DNA of 60,000 nucleotides from Tubiluchus corallicola (Eukaryota; Priapulida; Priapulimorpha; Priapulimorphida; Tubiluchidae): NCBI GenBank assembly GCA_030141605.1, contig JAQGDQ010000022.1, positions 188,001 to 248,000 of the forward strand, read 5' to 3'. Shown piece by piece: positions 49,624 to 60,000 of this stretch (position 1 is its first letter; each line of letters starts with the position of its first letter). The notes under the pieces were generated by a model. It saw only the letters and a program-made list of their open reading frames with translations, ran no database searches and was not told where the DNA came from. The position numbers and the translations under genes were made by a program.

Positions 49624-51337
49624 TGCGATTAGGTAGAAAAAAATGCTTGGTACTAAAATGATAGATCCCGGCTTTGCCACATAGACGTGCTACATAAGTC
49701 AAATGCCACGATTATATTATTTGCAACGCAATCGCATTTGTTTTTCAGTCTCGTAATAATAACGGGATTCAATCAACACTGAGCGGAGCACAGTGCGCAT
49801 GCGCTAAACTTCATGTACCTGACTTTTATGCACCGTAGTGACGATGGCTATTCAAAATTGTGATCATTAATGATTTATTCTACGTTGAATGCAATGAATT
49901 TATAGCAGGCCGACATTAATACTACTTAGAAACAGCTAACTCGTATTTGAAAAAATATTGAACGTTATTATGGTTTAATGAATGAACAACGAATGCGACG
50001 GAGTCTAATGGCGGCTCACTTGTATAAAATTTGATGGTCTGTAGATTGCATACCATCATCTAAAAGACTGATAAAGTTAGTCTTTTCTCAAAACAAATTA
50101 AAGACTTTGTGAAAACTGCTTGAAAAAAGACTCGTTATACAACGTGCCAAAAACTACAGTTTCACTAAATCTAAAAGCAATAAAAATGCAAGTGAATTAT
50201 AAAGGAATTTATTTAATTTATTTTCTTATTTAATAGTTTTTTTCCTAATTTTTATAACATTTTGGTCACAGAAATCAGCAAAGTTCTTGAAAAAATGAGT
50301 TATGACATCAGCCTCAGTGAGAAGCTCCTTCGGTGATACCCACGTCGATTAATGACCGCCATAACTACGAATGGTGGCAATACCATGTATTAAAATAATT
50401 GTTTGTTCTTTAAAATGAAATGCTCTTTCCCGTGGTCTTGTCGGCCTTTTCCATGATTCCTTTATGATTGTTAATCATTTTAAATATTCTTACGACAGCG
50501 AAACATATAATTAATTTTCACCCCTCACCCCCACGTCGTGATGGTTCGATCCAGTACTAAGTCATTGCATATCAGCATTGCATACCAGATGCAAAACCAG
50601 TAAGCGGATCAGCGTGTTTAACATCTCAAAACCTGTTCCGTTCTCTTCAACCAGCATGTAAAACACGAGGTAGATTCCTGGCAAATATTCTTTTAAATTC
50701 GTCTTAATTTTCCTTACTACTTAATTTCAATGTGTATCAGTACTTTCCGGCTTAGCTGCAACATTTTAGCAAGTACAAAATCAGAGACGCATAACCTCTT
50801 GTTTTGTCTTCATCTGTAATCTCAAGTTCCAGATTCAGAAAATACTTTTTTCTTATTTCCTTTCTCGTGGTAAAATTTGGTTTCAAAGTTTTAATAACTA
50901 AGCCTATAGATCCATATCGTCGTGAATGTTCAATTCTGCTGCACTTCTTTGGGGATATTAATGGTTTTGTTTTAATATATAAGAATTAAGGCTGTGCTGA
51001 CAAAAGCTATTTTATTTCAATTAAATTTTATTTACCTCATTAAATTCTCAATAAAACAGAATAAAGTACTCAATCAAATACATACGCACACTTGAAACCA
51101 TAAAATACATACATACATAGGCCCTACATACATGCATACAAACATACACAAACTATTAAACAAGACTTCTAGCTGACAAATGACAAATACACATATAATA
51201 CCTAATCACTACTGGCACTAGACACCCGAGATGATTACAAAAATTTCCTGGAAACAACGGATGGCATGTGAATATTGATAATTGATATGAAAGTCCAATA
51301 CTAAACAGACTGAGCCCATAGAATCTAATGGAAAAAT
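49624..51337. other. Gene B 5' flank and intergenic
   Basis: Should contain the gene B promoter on the minus strand; no motif is distinctive. A CATA-rich run lies at about 51085-51150, at the 3' end of the retroelement remnant. Confidence 0.45.
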
Positions 51338-52110
51338 TTAATTAAAGCGATTAAGACGGTTATAAATATAAGAGCAGGCAAGAGATAAATCACATTTGAA
51401 CAAGTCACATATAGTATCAAAGTTCAAGTTAGAGTTATCTCTTAAATCAGCAGTAGTATTACGTCATCATAAAACATGTTCCTCGTTTTGAATGCTCGAA
51501 CGGTCGCATGGGCAAAGACACTGTTCTCTGGGTATCCTTCCACAACGACCAGTCTCAACTAATAAATTATGTGACGATAACCTAGACCTAGTATAAGCTA
51601 TCCTAAACTTTTCGGGTATACCTGCCTAACGCCTAGTGTAAACTGAGCTTAAATTTAAATAATCGTTTATTGGCCTATAAATACAGAGCTTGGAACCCGA
51701 AGCAACTTTACTTCAGTCTACGATGTTTGTCATCTGCAATGACATCAGAAATAAACCTAATAAATACATTTTCAATAATGAATGAAGCCACATTACTTTG
51801 AGAATGAGCTAGGAATGCTTATCAGGGATTTGCAAGAAATTTTCTCCAAAAACTAACCATTCGATGTGTAACATAAGCCTTAAATGAAGGAAAATCGACT
51901 TCAAACAAAGTAAGTTCGCTAAGAACAGAATTACGAACACCAATTTACCAAGACAGGCTTTCAAACATTGCAGATATATCTTGTCAGACGGCTTTAAAAC
52001 TGAGAAACACCAAGTTTCCAAGCCATATGAGATGGACGAAATTAAAGTTGCACTAATTACTGCCTTTTCCACAGAAAAGAGAGCATTTGTAACCATATTA
52101 ACAAAGAGCG
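51338..52110 (-). mobile_element. Decayed non-LTR (LINE) retrotransposon, reverse transcriptase C-terminal end
   Basis: On the minus strand an open segment (51809-52096) has ISYGLETWCFSVLKPSDK, like the [LS]xYGxETW region near the end of LINE reverse transcriptases. Further on (about 51555-51480) come ETGRCGRIPREQCLCPCD and NEEHVL, the usual Cys-containing tail, then FDTICDLF and a terminal CSYIYN-type stretch with a stop at 51338-51340. Stops follow NEEHVL and the segments are in shifted frames, so it is dead and 5'-truncated. Confidence 0.8.
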
Positions 52111-53635
52111 GTACCAGACTAAATTTGCAGTGTGAAGCGCAAAGATGGGATTACGTAGTAATTTTATTATCTATGGGTTGAACGATTGGCCGTTTCAAGT
52201 TCTCAACCAAACTCCATAGTTTCCATCACTTTCGACAATAAACAAAATCGATATCTGACGTCACTGACTGGTGACGCGGCTTCATTTTACGGGTGTACTA
52301 TATATCTCATTACATTTATGACGGTGAAGTATCTCGCCACAACAATTACGGTTATATAAATTGTACACACGCCGCAGATTACATAAGATAAATTAGCTCG
52401 GTCGGCTTTCATCCTGTGTCTACAGCACTGATGAATGTAGAATTAATAATAGAGTATCTAATACGTTTACCAGCCGGCAGAAATAAATTAAAAAGGAACT
52501 GACTGGATTAGAAATAACTTCATTTTCCATCTGGGCTTACGAAACCTTATCCAAATTGCAAGTTTATGTCAAGGTATAAGCAAATTTGGTGCAAAGCTGG
52601 TCAAAGTTTATTGGTGCAGAATTTATGCAAATACTGTATTGGTGAAAAACTGGGTAAGCCCCGCTGTCAGCTGCTGTCGTGGAGCTGTGCCCTGCCTGTC
52701 AATAACATTCAATTACAGCTATATAGCAATAATGTCGCTGGAATCTTTGACGTTTGCATGACACACACAAAGCCAGTCGTAAATGAAAAGACTGCAAAAC
52801 ACTGTCGTATTCCCAGGAACGGAGTTATAAAGAGATTTATCAGATTTATAACCTGTAAGAAGTAGCACAATGGCAAGAAGAATACGCAAAATATTAAAAT
52901 ATCATTTTCCGAAAAGTTTTTTTACTAATGCATTAAGCTTAGTAAACTTAGTGCGCATGTCCTTCGCGATTTACGCGATTGGTGTGGCTTGTTTTACACT
53001 TTAAGGTGAAGACATGCAAACGACTTATACGTCAATGACAAGTATTGTTAGTATCCGGGATCAATAAAATATTGACTACACAGCCAAAAATGTATATCGC
53101 AAGTGAAATCTGATCAAGCCGACAAACCACGAGAAAAAACATTTAATTTTGAATAAAGAATGCGTATTTTAATATCTGATTATAAATGTTGAATAAAAAA
53201 ATAAAAACATAGTCGCCCGATCAACCACAGTGTTTTTTTGTAGTTCAGCTCACTGTCCAGGACTAATACTAATACTGAGTAATTGTAATAGGACCAGAAT
53301 TCAGTTCATTATTAATAACAGCCTTCTAAGATGAGATACTGAAATTACGAAGGTTCGTTCAGATAATATCCCACTGGAGAAACAGCCACAGGCTGTACAT
53401 CAGGTAAGATCAACTAGAAGCAGTTTGCCTGGCAGCGCCGAGCTATATACCAACTAGCCTTGGTGTTGCTAAACTGTCGTAACCAAGTGCATAATTATAA
53501 TTACCACTCGGCTGTTTCTCCGTTTCTTCATGATACAGTTGAATTCATCAATATCGCCTGAATTTTTTAGTTGACAAGCAAATGATAAAATGAACAAATA
53601 ATTCAGCAAATAAATGAATAAAAAATAAAATAAAG

Positions 53636-53752
53636 AAATGAATGAATGAATACGTGAGTGAATGACTGAATGAATGAATGAATGAATGAATGAATGAATG
53701 AATGAATGAATGAATGAATGAATGAATGAATGAATGAATGAATGAATGAATG
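53636..53752. repeat. (AATG)n tetranucleotide
   Basis: About 25 units of AATG with minor variants at the left end. Confidence 0.97.
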
Positions 53753-54949
53753 AGCGAAAGAACTATTATGAATGAATTTATAAAATTAGAAATAAATGTA
53801 TGAATAGATGGATGGCAGTCGGCATTAAGCCGCGCCTCCTTTGCTTTTGCTTCAGTGGACAACAATTTGCAACAATTTGGCACTCATTCCAGAAAATGAA
53901 CTACGAGACTGACTACAAGAAATAGCAGTATTTAATAATTTTGATCAAGGATATGTGCGTGATTTTTTAAAAGGGTTTATGTAACACATTGGAGTGCTGG
54001 TCTTCAAGTGATAAAGTCTACCGCCGCACGAATTTGTTGTAAAAAACTGAACTTACTTACTTATATTTGCAAAAAATGTGCTTCCGGGCCTTGGGATCGA
54101 AGTTCAGCATGAAAATTATAATTTTGTTAAGCAAGCTAATTCTCCAATGAAAATCTTGCTTAGTGACAAAACAAATCTGAATTTTAGCAACTAAGAAGGA
54201 TATTTCAGTTTTCCTTCCTATTTATAGGTGCAAAATACAAATAAAACGACTTACGTATGACCCGTTTAAAAGACTTATGTAAGCACTAATACTCGATTAA
54301 AAAACAGCCTAAGCCATACTTTGCGAATATAATAATTAAGATGGCCTATTAACTATGAACGTTTAATAATACTATTTATTCTGTACAGTAGCATCTGGTA
54401 ATTATTTGCTGTGCATGTATAAGTTTGAAGTCAGTATATGATATTCCTACATTATAGAACAACGTCAAATTTCAAATTTGAAAAAATAGAAAGCTAACTT
54501 AACCAGACAGTGGGGTCTTTAATTTTTAAAGGGATTAGTTTCTCATGAGGCCTTTCGCATACTTGATCAAACAGCACCAATTGTCTGTCATTTTTTGTCT
54601 AAGTAATCACGTATGTTTTTGGTATGTTTATAATATATTCTGCACGTGTTTTTACTGTAATGGTGGTGAATAAACTTCAGAGATTGTGGAGCAACTAGCC
54701 AGTTAAAGTAAACATTTTGCCATTGTGACTCCCGCTGGTTGACTGACGTTTCACGTTCCCTCTATTAGCAATCAATTGAGCAAACAAACGAAATAAAGAA
54801 TAAATGAACCAATTCTTCATTTAATAGAATGAATAATGTCTAAGTAAATGTTTGTTTAAATCGATAATTTACATGAGATAATACTTTAATGATATATATA
54901 CAGTAATGACGCAGCACCTGCTTTTTATTGAACGCCATATATGCAGTAA

Positions 54950-55140
54950 AACAAGCTTTAACTTATTTTTGGATATTAATAAATCAATAATGAATATTAG
55001 TAATTCAATCATTTTTGAATATTAAAAAATCGCGCATTTATTAATATATCTTTTATGAATATCGATATTTGACTTATTAATATAAAAAAATCATTTGTGA
55101 GTATTAACAACTGATTTATGAATATTTATAAATGATGTGT
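54950..55140. repeat. Degenerate AT-rich ~25-bp tandem repeat
   Basis: TATGAATAT-TAATAAAT-like words recur about every 20-30 bp (near 54992, 55012, 55056, 55117). A shorter similar patch lies at 5160-5275. Confidence 0.5.
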
Positions 55141-55752
55141 TAATGGTAAAAATAAGCATTAACTTGCACTTTGACATTCCATAGTTTTTGACCTGCTAAT
55201 TTGTTATCAGTAGAAACAATAATGTTTGTTTATACTCCCTACTAGATGGCACTGCGACATCATTCCTGAACTATCCTTTAAAATTCGATTAATTTCGGTA
55301 AAGCGTATGTTGCTTTAACGGAAGAAGTGCTTATTAGCGTTACTAGTATGGTACGACTACTCTAATTTAGTACAGACCTGAGTGATTAGTATTTAATTTA
55401 ACTACATGCACTTTGTTTACTTACTTACAGGCTACTTGTTAGATTTCTTATATTGGATGGCGTTGCTCGGTCGCGAATACTGTGTTTTTCATTTTGGTTT
55501 TATGTCAGATTAATTTACCATTAGTTAATAATTCATCTTGAATTTAAGATAATGCACAATGTATTTTCTGCACCTCGATTTCAACGTATTTTGTACTACT
55601 AAAAGTTTAAAATTTTAGTTTTTATTTTACTCACTAGGAACAGGAGAAAGGCCGTCAATTTTCATTCAGAATTTCTAAATGAATGAATAAGCTACGATTT
55701 CTATTTATGTAAAAAATATTCTTTGTGAGTATAATAAATGTCAGAAAAACGA

Positions 55753-55826
55753 AGGCACCACCCGGATTCGAACCGGGGATCTCCTGTTTACTAGACAGGC
55801 GCTTTAACCGACTAAGCCATGGCGCC
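55753..55826 (-). tRNA. tRNA-Thr (anticodon AGT)
   Basis: 74 nt cloverleaf on the minus strand. The acceptor GGCGCCA pairs with TGGTGCC (one G-U). The A box is TGGCTTAGTCGG, the anticodon stem CCTGT/ACAGG encloses the loop CTAGTAA with AGT, and the T arm is CCCGGTTCGAATCCGGG. TTTTT follows a few bases downstream as Pol III terminator. No intron. All stems pair, so it should be functional. Confidence 0.97.
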
Positions 55827-57405
55827 GGTGACGATAACACAGCAGTCAGAATTACTTATAGCGTTGCTGTACCATATTACGTGTTTCACGTGATCAATTG
55901 CATCTAGGTATTGCGCACTAGTATGCGCGTGCTACACCCAGCTGCTTCAAGGCTACTATGCTCACACTAGCTGGCCAGCTGGTTGGATTTGAACACTTTC
56001 CAAAGAAAGATTCGTGGAAACTGTGACGTGACTGCCGAAAATCTCTTCTTACCAAATAAGCGTTTATGTTTAACGTTAAAAATATTAAACCATAGGCCAA
56101 CAAAATACTATTTGCCCCGTTTGTAAAAATGCCTACTGCCGGTCTTCAGTGGTATACCTACTACCAAACTGATAGCTGGCAGTATATTCATTACTTTTTG
56201 CACGTCATTTTCGGCTGTTTGCCAGCTCCCAAAAGCAGGGTCGGTACAGAGACGCTTAAAAGCTCCATTTATAGCAAATTTTATTTGTTGGAAGTCATCA
56301 AGTTAACCATAGACGACAGAACCGATATCTTCATTCTCCACTCTTCAGCGGTGCAGGGCGCCAGACTGCATAATTACAGGTCTATACAAGTTAATGCAGT
56401 TCATTTTTTACTGTAAAAAACTCATTACATCTCACTTCTCTGATACAGGGTGTGGCCTCGTGTGCAGAAAATTGCGTTGACCTTAATTTATTAATAAGGA
56501 AACATCATTAATATCTATCAATTGTGCAGCAAACGACTTGATGGCGCCCGATAGACTTTTTTGTGTGTACTAAAGCGACAGGTAACAAACATCGTTGGCA
56601 CAGTATTGTATTTTAGAGTTTTTTAAATTTAGGATTCAATTAGATACAAATTGTTTGCTCAATATCAATCAACTTTGAGTTAATGTCAATGAGGCGCTCA
56701 TGGTGTACCTTTCATAAGCATCAGGATGCGCGCAATTTCAAGTCAATAAACAATCAAATTTAGAGCTTTTATTCTGGCAATATATGGCACAACAATGAAA
56801 CCACACCTTTTGACTCATGGTTCAATGACTGAGTATTCTACTACTGCAATATTTTTGACCATTTTTATGTTGTTGAAAATCTCTGATGCTTGTCTACATA
56901 TACAGTCCCTCATTCTCAAGTAGGTCTATAAGCAACAGGGTAGCTGCCTCTAAATTGTTGGGCTAAAAAGACTTGGTAATGATAAGGTTACTAAAGGAAG
57001 GATTAGTAAATCTAAGGAGTATAAAACAAGACTATAGAGAAAAACTCTAAAAACAAAACGTGTCCCAGCGACATCTTCGTCTGCCTGTGATCCATTCTAA
57101 ACTGTTAAACAGATGACGTATGCATATCACGATTACAACCATCGCATGTTCATTGTTGTCAGTTTCCGATGTAAACTGATAACTCACATTTTATAATTTC
57201 TTATAAATGTGTAGGCCTAAAAGGGGAAAATACACTGAGCGTGTTATTTTCCAATTCCGAGAATAGGGTGTACGTACAACACACATCCGCAATTCTCACG
57301 ATGTTTAGTTTCATTTTGAAAGAAGAGATGCCCTATACAAAAGTACATAAGATGTCTGCATGCCTCTGGTGAACACTCTATACATGTGTTATACATGCCA
57401 GGAAC

Positions 57406-59904
57406 ATGAGGTTCTATGCAGCGTTAGCCGTCTGTCTTCTAAAATGCGTAAGTACGAAACTGAAACTGCAATTCAGTTCACTACCTGTATTATATAGTAA
57501 CACGAAAATTACTCTTAATGGCAAGAATAAATAAAGTTAATAAACAAACCATTTTGATTAAGAAAAAACACTTTACATCACTACAATCGATTATCATGAC
57601 GTGAAAAATGAAAAAGAAAAACACGAAGGAGACACCAAACTACTATTTTCCTTCGGTTTTCACTATATTAAAACTTACTAGTAACCAGAGAGGTTAATAA
57701 CGGTAAATACTACTTCTTTAATTTATTTATAATAATATAGAACCATTGTGAGCTTGTGTTTTTCTTCTTTTCACTTGTAGGTAGATGGAGGTGGATCAAA
57801 ACACCTTGCTTTTTCTTTATTTTGAGTTTTTGTTATCGATTCAACATTTTTTTGCAAATCGATGAAATTCCTGAACGACTACGCGAAATCTGAACGAAAT
57901 TCTACACTAGATAAAAAAAAATTCAAAACGCAATTTACTAAGATTATAAAAACATTAACTACGCAAGTAATTACATAATTGCATTCTGCGATGGTATTAT
58001 AGTGGCTTATTTTTTCCGCAAAAGTTGTTGCTCATATTTGCTTAAGAAGCCTGTCTGTTAAAAGACACGCATCTCAGATTGTCCTATAAGCAATCATAGC
58101 TTATAGTGTATTTTTTCTACAAAATAAAATATATTTATGAGTGCATCATTTTGAAAAATTATTAGAATTATTATTATAATGCGTTCAGGTAGATTTTAAA
58201 AAAAGTTCAAAATGCTTACAGGTTTGGACGACCCCTTTGCCAAACGAAAATACCGGAACTTTGCAGGGTGTAATAGCCGGGGAGGAGAATTTTGCATCTC
58301 TGTTGTACACACTTCAGGAAACTGCCAATGATTTAGACGCTAAGGTACGTAACGCACGGTTACCATAACATATTTGCGTTTCTTTAAAATTTAAGCTTAA
58401 CGTAGGTTATATTTTTATGTCACTAAATTTAAGAAACTTTTAATCACTCAATGCCAGCCGTGATTTTGAGCTGTCATCGTCAATTTTGATTTTAAATCTC
58501 TGACAAGAAACAATGTATGCAGAAAGCTGATTCAAATTGGCTGCAGTTTTGAGTAAAAATCATGTTTACTCATTGGTTTTTAGGTACAAAGTCTGGACAG
58601 GATGAATTTGGTTGAAACTATATTGGATTTAGTACCAGAGCTGAGATCTAAAATGACTCTTCCCAGTAAGCATAATACCTGTACTTTTTGCAATTTGCAA
58701 TTTCTGTAGTTTTCATGGTTATCGTAACTAAATCGCTAGTGCATGACCTAGTAGTGAACCACTTTGTTTGCAGAGTTTTCTAATTTTTTTGCAAAGTTTT
58801 CAGAAGATAAATAAAGAATGCAAGGCAATGGTAGTTCACTTTTTCTTAACAAGTTCGACTCGTGAACTCAGTATCGTGAATTTGAGATGAAGCCGCCTTG
58901 AATAATTCAAGATGACAAATCGAAAATCTGATTCTGTTCTGATGCAGAATTTATTCTAGTTTATTTTTATATAGCTTCAAGACGGTTCATTACAAATTGG
59001 CACTGCATTTAGACTTTCTTCAAAAATGGCATTATTAGTATTACCGCTGCCATACCGTCAGTCGATGTGACAAGATAGGCGTGCCCGTGTATACGCTTAT
59101 CTGTCTCTTTGCAACATCCTGGCATTGGCACTTCTATTGCAATACACTAGATCGTTGATTAAATTCTTTATACACAATATACTTTGTCCTAGTTGAATTC
59201 AATACTACGTCTTCTAAGCGTTGTTTGTCGGAATTAACGACGTTTGATTGCTTAAGATCTTGATGCAGATGATTCACCTGTATATTTTGCTGAGCGACAT
59301 TCGCTAGCTATGGCTTTAACAACAAGATTCCTAAGATTTTCATGCAGACATAAATGGCAGTCACACAATTATGTTGTGTTGTCTTTGTGCCAGATGGTAT
59401 AGTTCAGTGGTAACGTGTCCGTTTTCTGTATGGGAGATGTGAGTTCTATTCTGCAACCGGGTCATACCAAAGACTTTGAAAATAGTACCTGCTGTTGCCC
59501 TGCCGGGCGCGTGGTATTTCGGGTAAAAGCCAGAAAATAACAGTCTCTGTTGTGTAGGTGTAGGATTGCTGTTTACAGTCGACAAAAAGTTCGTGAGCTT
59601 ACGTTAATTGTTTATCTAAAGGCCGACTTTAAATGTAGATCATTATATATTATATTATTATTATATTATCACGCAGTGACATGCTTGACTTATTGTTGTA
59701 TTTATGTTATGCTAGTAGTGATGTGCCATAATGTGTGGTGCTGTGCTACGTTAACTATTTCATTGACCAGATTTGCCAAACGACTGTGCGACACTCAGGA
59801 AAGGTGGAGCTGAACACAGTGGACAGTACCTGATAAAACCTCATTTTAGTGAAGAGCCAATAGAAGTTTATTGTGACATGGAGACCGATGGGGGTGGATG
59901 GACG
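57406..59904 (+). CDS. Secreted coiled-coil plus fibrinogen-domain protein (FReD), right-truncated
   Basis: Exons 57406-57447, 58222-58344, 58584-58665 and 59771-59904 (donor GACG|GTAAGT at the last) are phase-consistent. The gene continues beyond the window. Exon 1 encodes a 14-residue signal start (MRFYAALAVCLLKC). Exons 2-3 encode an acidic helical stretch (LLYTLQETANDLDAK; VQSLDRMNLVETILDL), probably a short coiled coil for oligomerisation. Exon 4 begins the fibrinogen-related domain: DCATLRKGG, SGQYLIKP, EVYCDMETDGGGWT, which are the canonical N-terminal residues including the first domain cysteines. Such proteins (ficolin, tachylectin and FREP-like) bind sugars or microbes. There are no immunoglobulin domains in the visible part, unlike snail FREPs. 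Intron 3 contains SINE copy 2. Confidence 0.9.
59393..59670 (+). mobile_element. tRNA-headed SINE, copy 2
   Basis: GGTATAGTTCAGTGGTAACG, AGTACCTGCTGTTGCCCTG, GTATTTCGGGTAAAAGCC and an ATT-rich tail match copy 1 in order. Lies in FReD intron 3, same strand. Confidence 0.88.
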
Positions 59905-60000
59905 GTAAGTAGGACATAGCAAAATGTTACTGATTAAAGCAATAGTGTTTTCATGTGGACAGAATTACATAGACATTACTATGGGCTTAAGGTAAAGTAT

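Larger units (their letters stand above)
52111..57405. other. Intergenic, one tRNA
   Basis: Contains tRNA-Thr, an (AATG)n array, a 12-bp inverted repeat pair (53376-53387 / 53510-53521) and an AT-rich degenerate repeat (54950-55140). Open frames at 52566-52865 and 56129-56416 have no splice context or recognisable domain. Confidence 0.5.

Noticed and set aside
52566-52865. 99-codon frame beginning with ATG
   Set aside because: No recognisable domain, no neighbours in phase, atypical composition; likely chance.
56129-56416. 95-codon frame beginning with ATG
   Set aside because: No motif, no signal peptide, no conserved pattern; kept out as chance.

Overview
This is a stretch of an intron-rich, AT-rich animal nuclear genome, not a bacterial or organellar one. 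Genes are split into short exons with GT/AG boundaries, introns are full of microsatellites and SINE-like repeats, and there is an isolated nuclear tRNA-Thr. The gene content is a secreted ADGF/ADA2-type adenosine deaminase, a Golgi sulfotransferase, a rhodopsin-class GPCR, a beta-gamma-crystallin/aerolysin-like secreted protein and a fibrinogen-domain lectin-like protein. This fits a marine or molluscan-type invertebrate. The phylum is inference only, with no diagnostic marker.

Layout: (1) 639-7492, minus: ADGF-type adenosine deaminase, eight exons, with the last C-terminal exon not found. (2) 12258-16572, plus: two-exon carbohydrate sulfotransferase whose membrane anchor is split by the intron. 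(3) 19397-23151, plus: five-exon secreted protein joining two beta-gamma-crystallin Greek keys to an aerolysin-like C-terminal part. (4) 24320-29809, plus: unrecognised secreted, cysteine-free, helical protein built from nine or ten tiny exons ('gene A'). (5) 31598-32608, plus: intronless GPCR. (6) 36364-49623, minus: unrecognised secreted acidic helical protein ('gene B') with two incompatible sets of terminal exons, which predicts two C-termini. (7) 51338-52110, minus: decayed non-LTR retrotransposon end. (8) 55753-55826, minus: tRNA-Thr(AGT). (9) 57406-right edge, plus: secreted coiled-coil plus fibrinogen-domain protein, cut by the window end.

Many of the longest open frames are low-complexity translations of microsatellites ((GA)n, (ATT)n, (GTT/GTC)n, (GT)n, (AATG)n, pentanucleotides) and are not genes. 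The real exons were found by joining short open segments across GT/AG sites with matching phase and, for known families, conserved residues. Three copies of one tRNA-headed SINE, three 5S-rRNA-like repeats, two long foldback elements and a degenerate ~145-bp/~435-bp tandem array account for much of the remaining structure. Most of the predicted proteins (ADGF, gene A, gene B, crystallin/aerolysin-like, FReD) carry signal peptides, so the locus is rich in secreted products, but nothing in the sequence shows that they act together.
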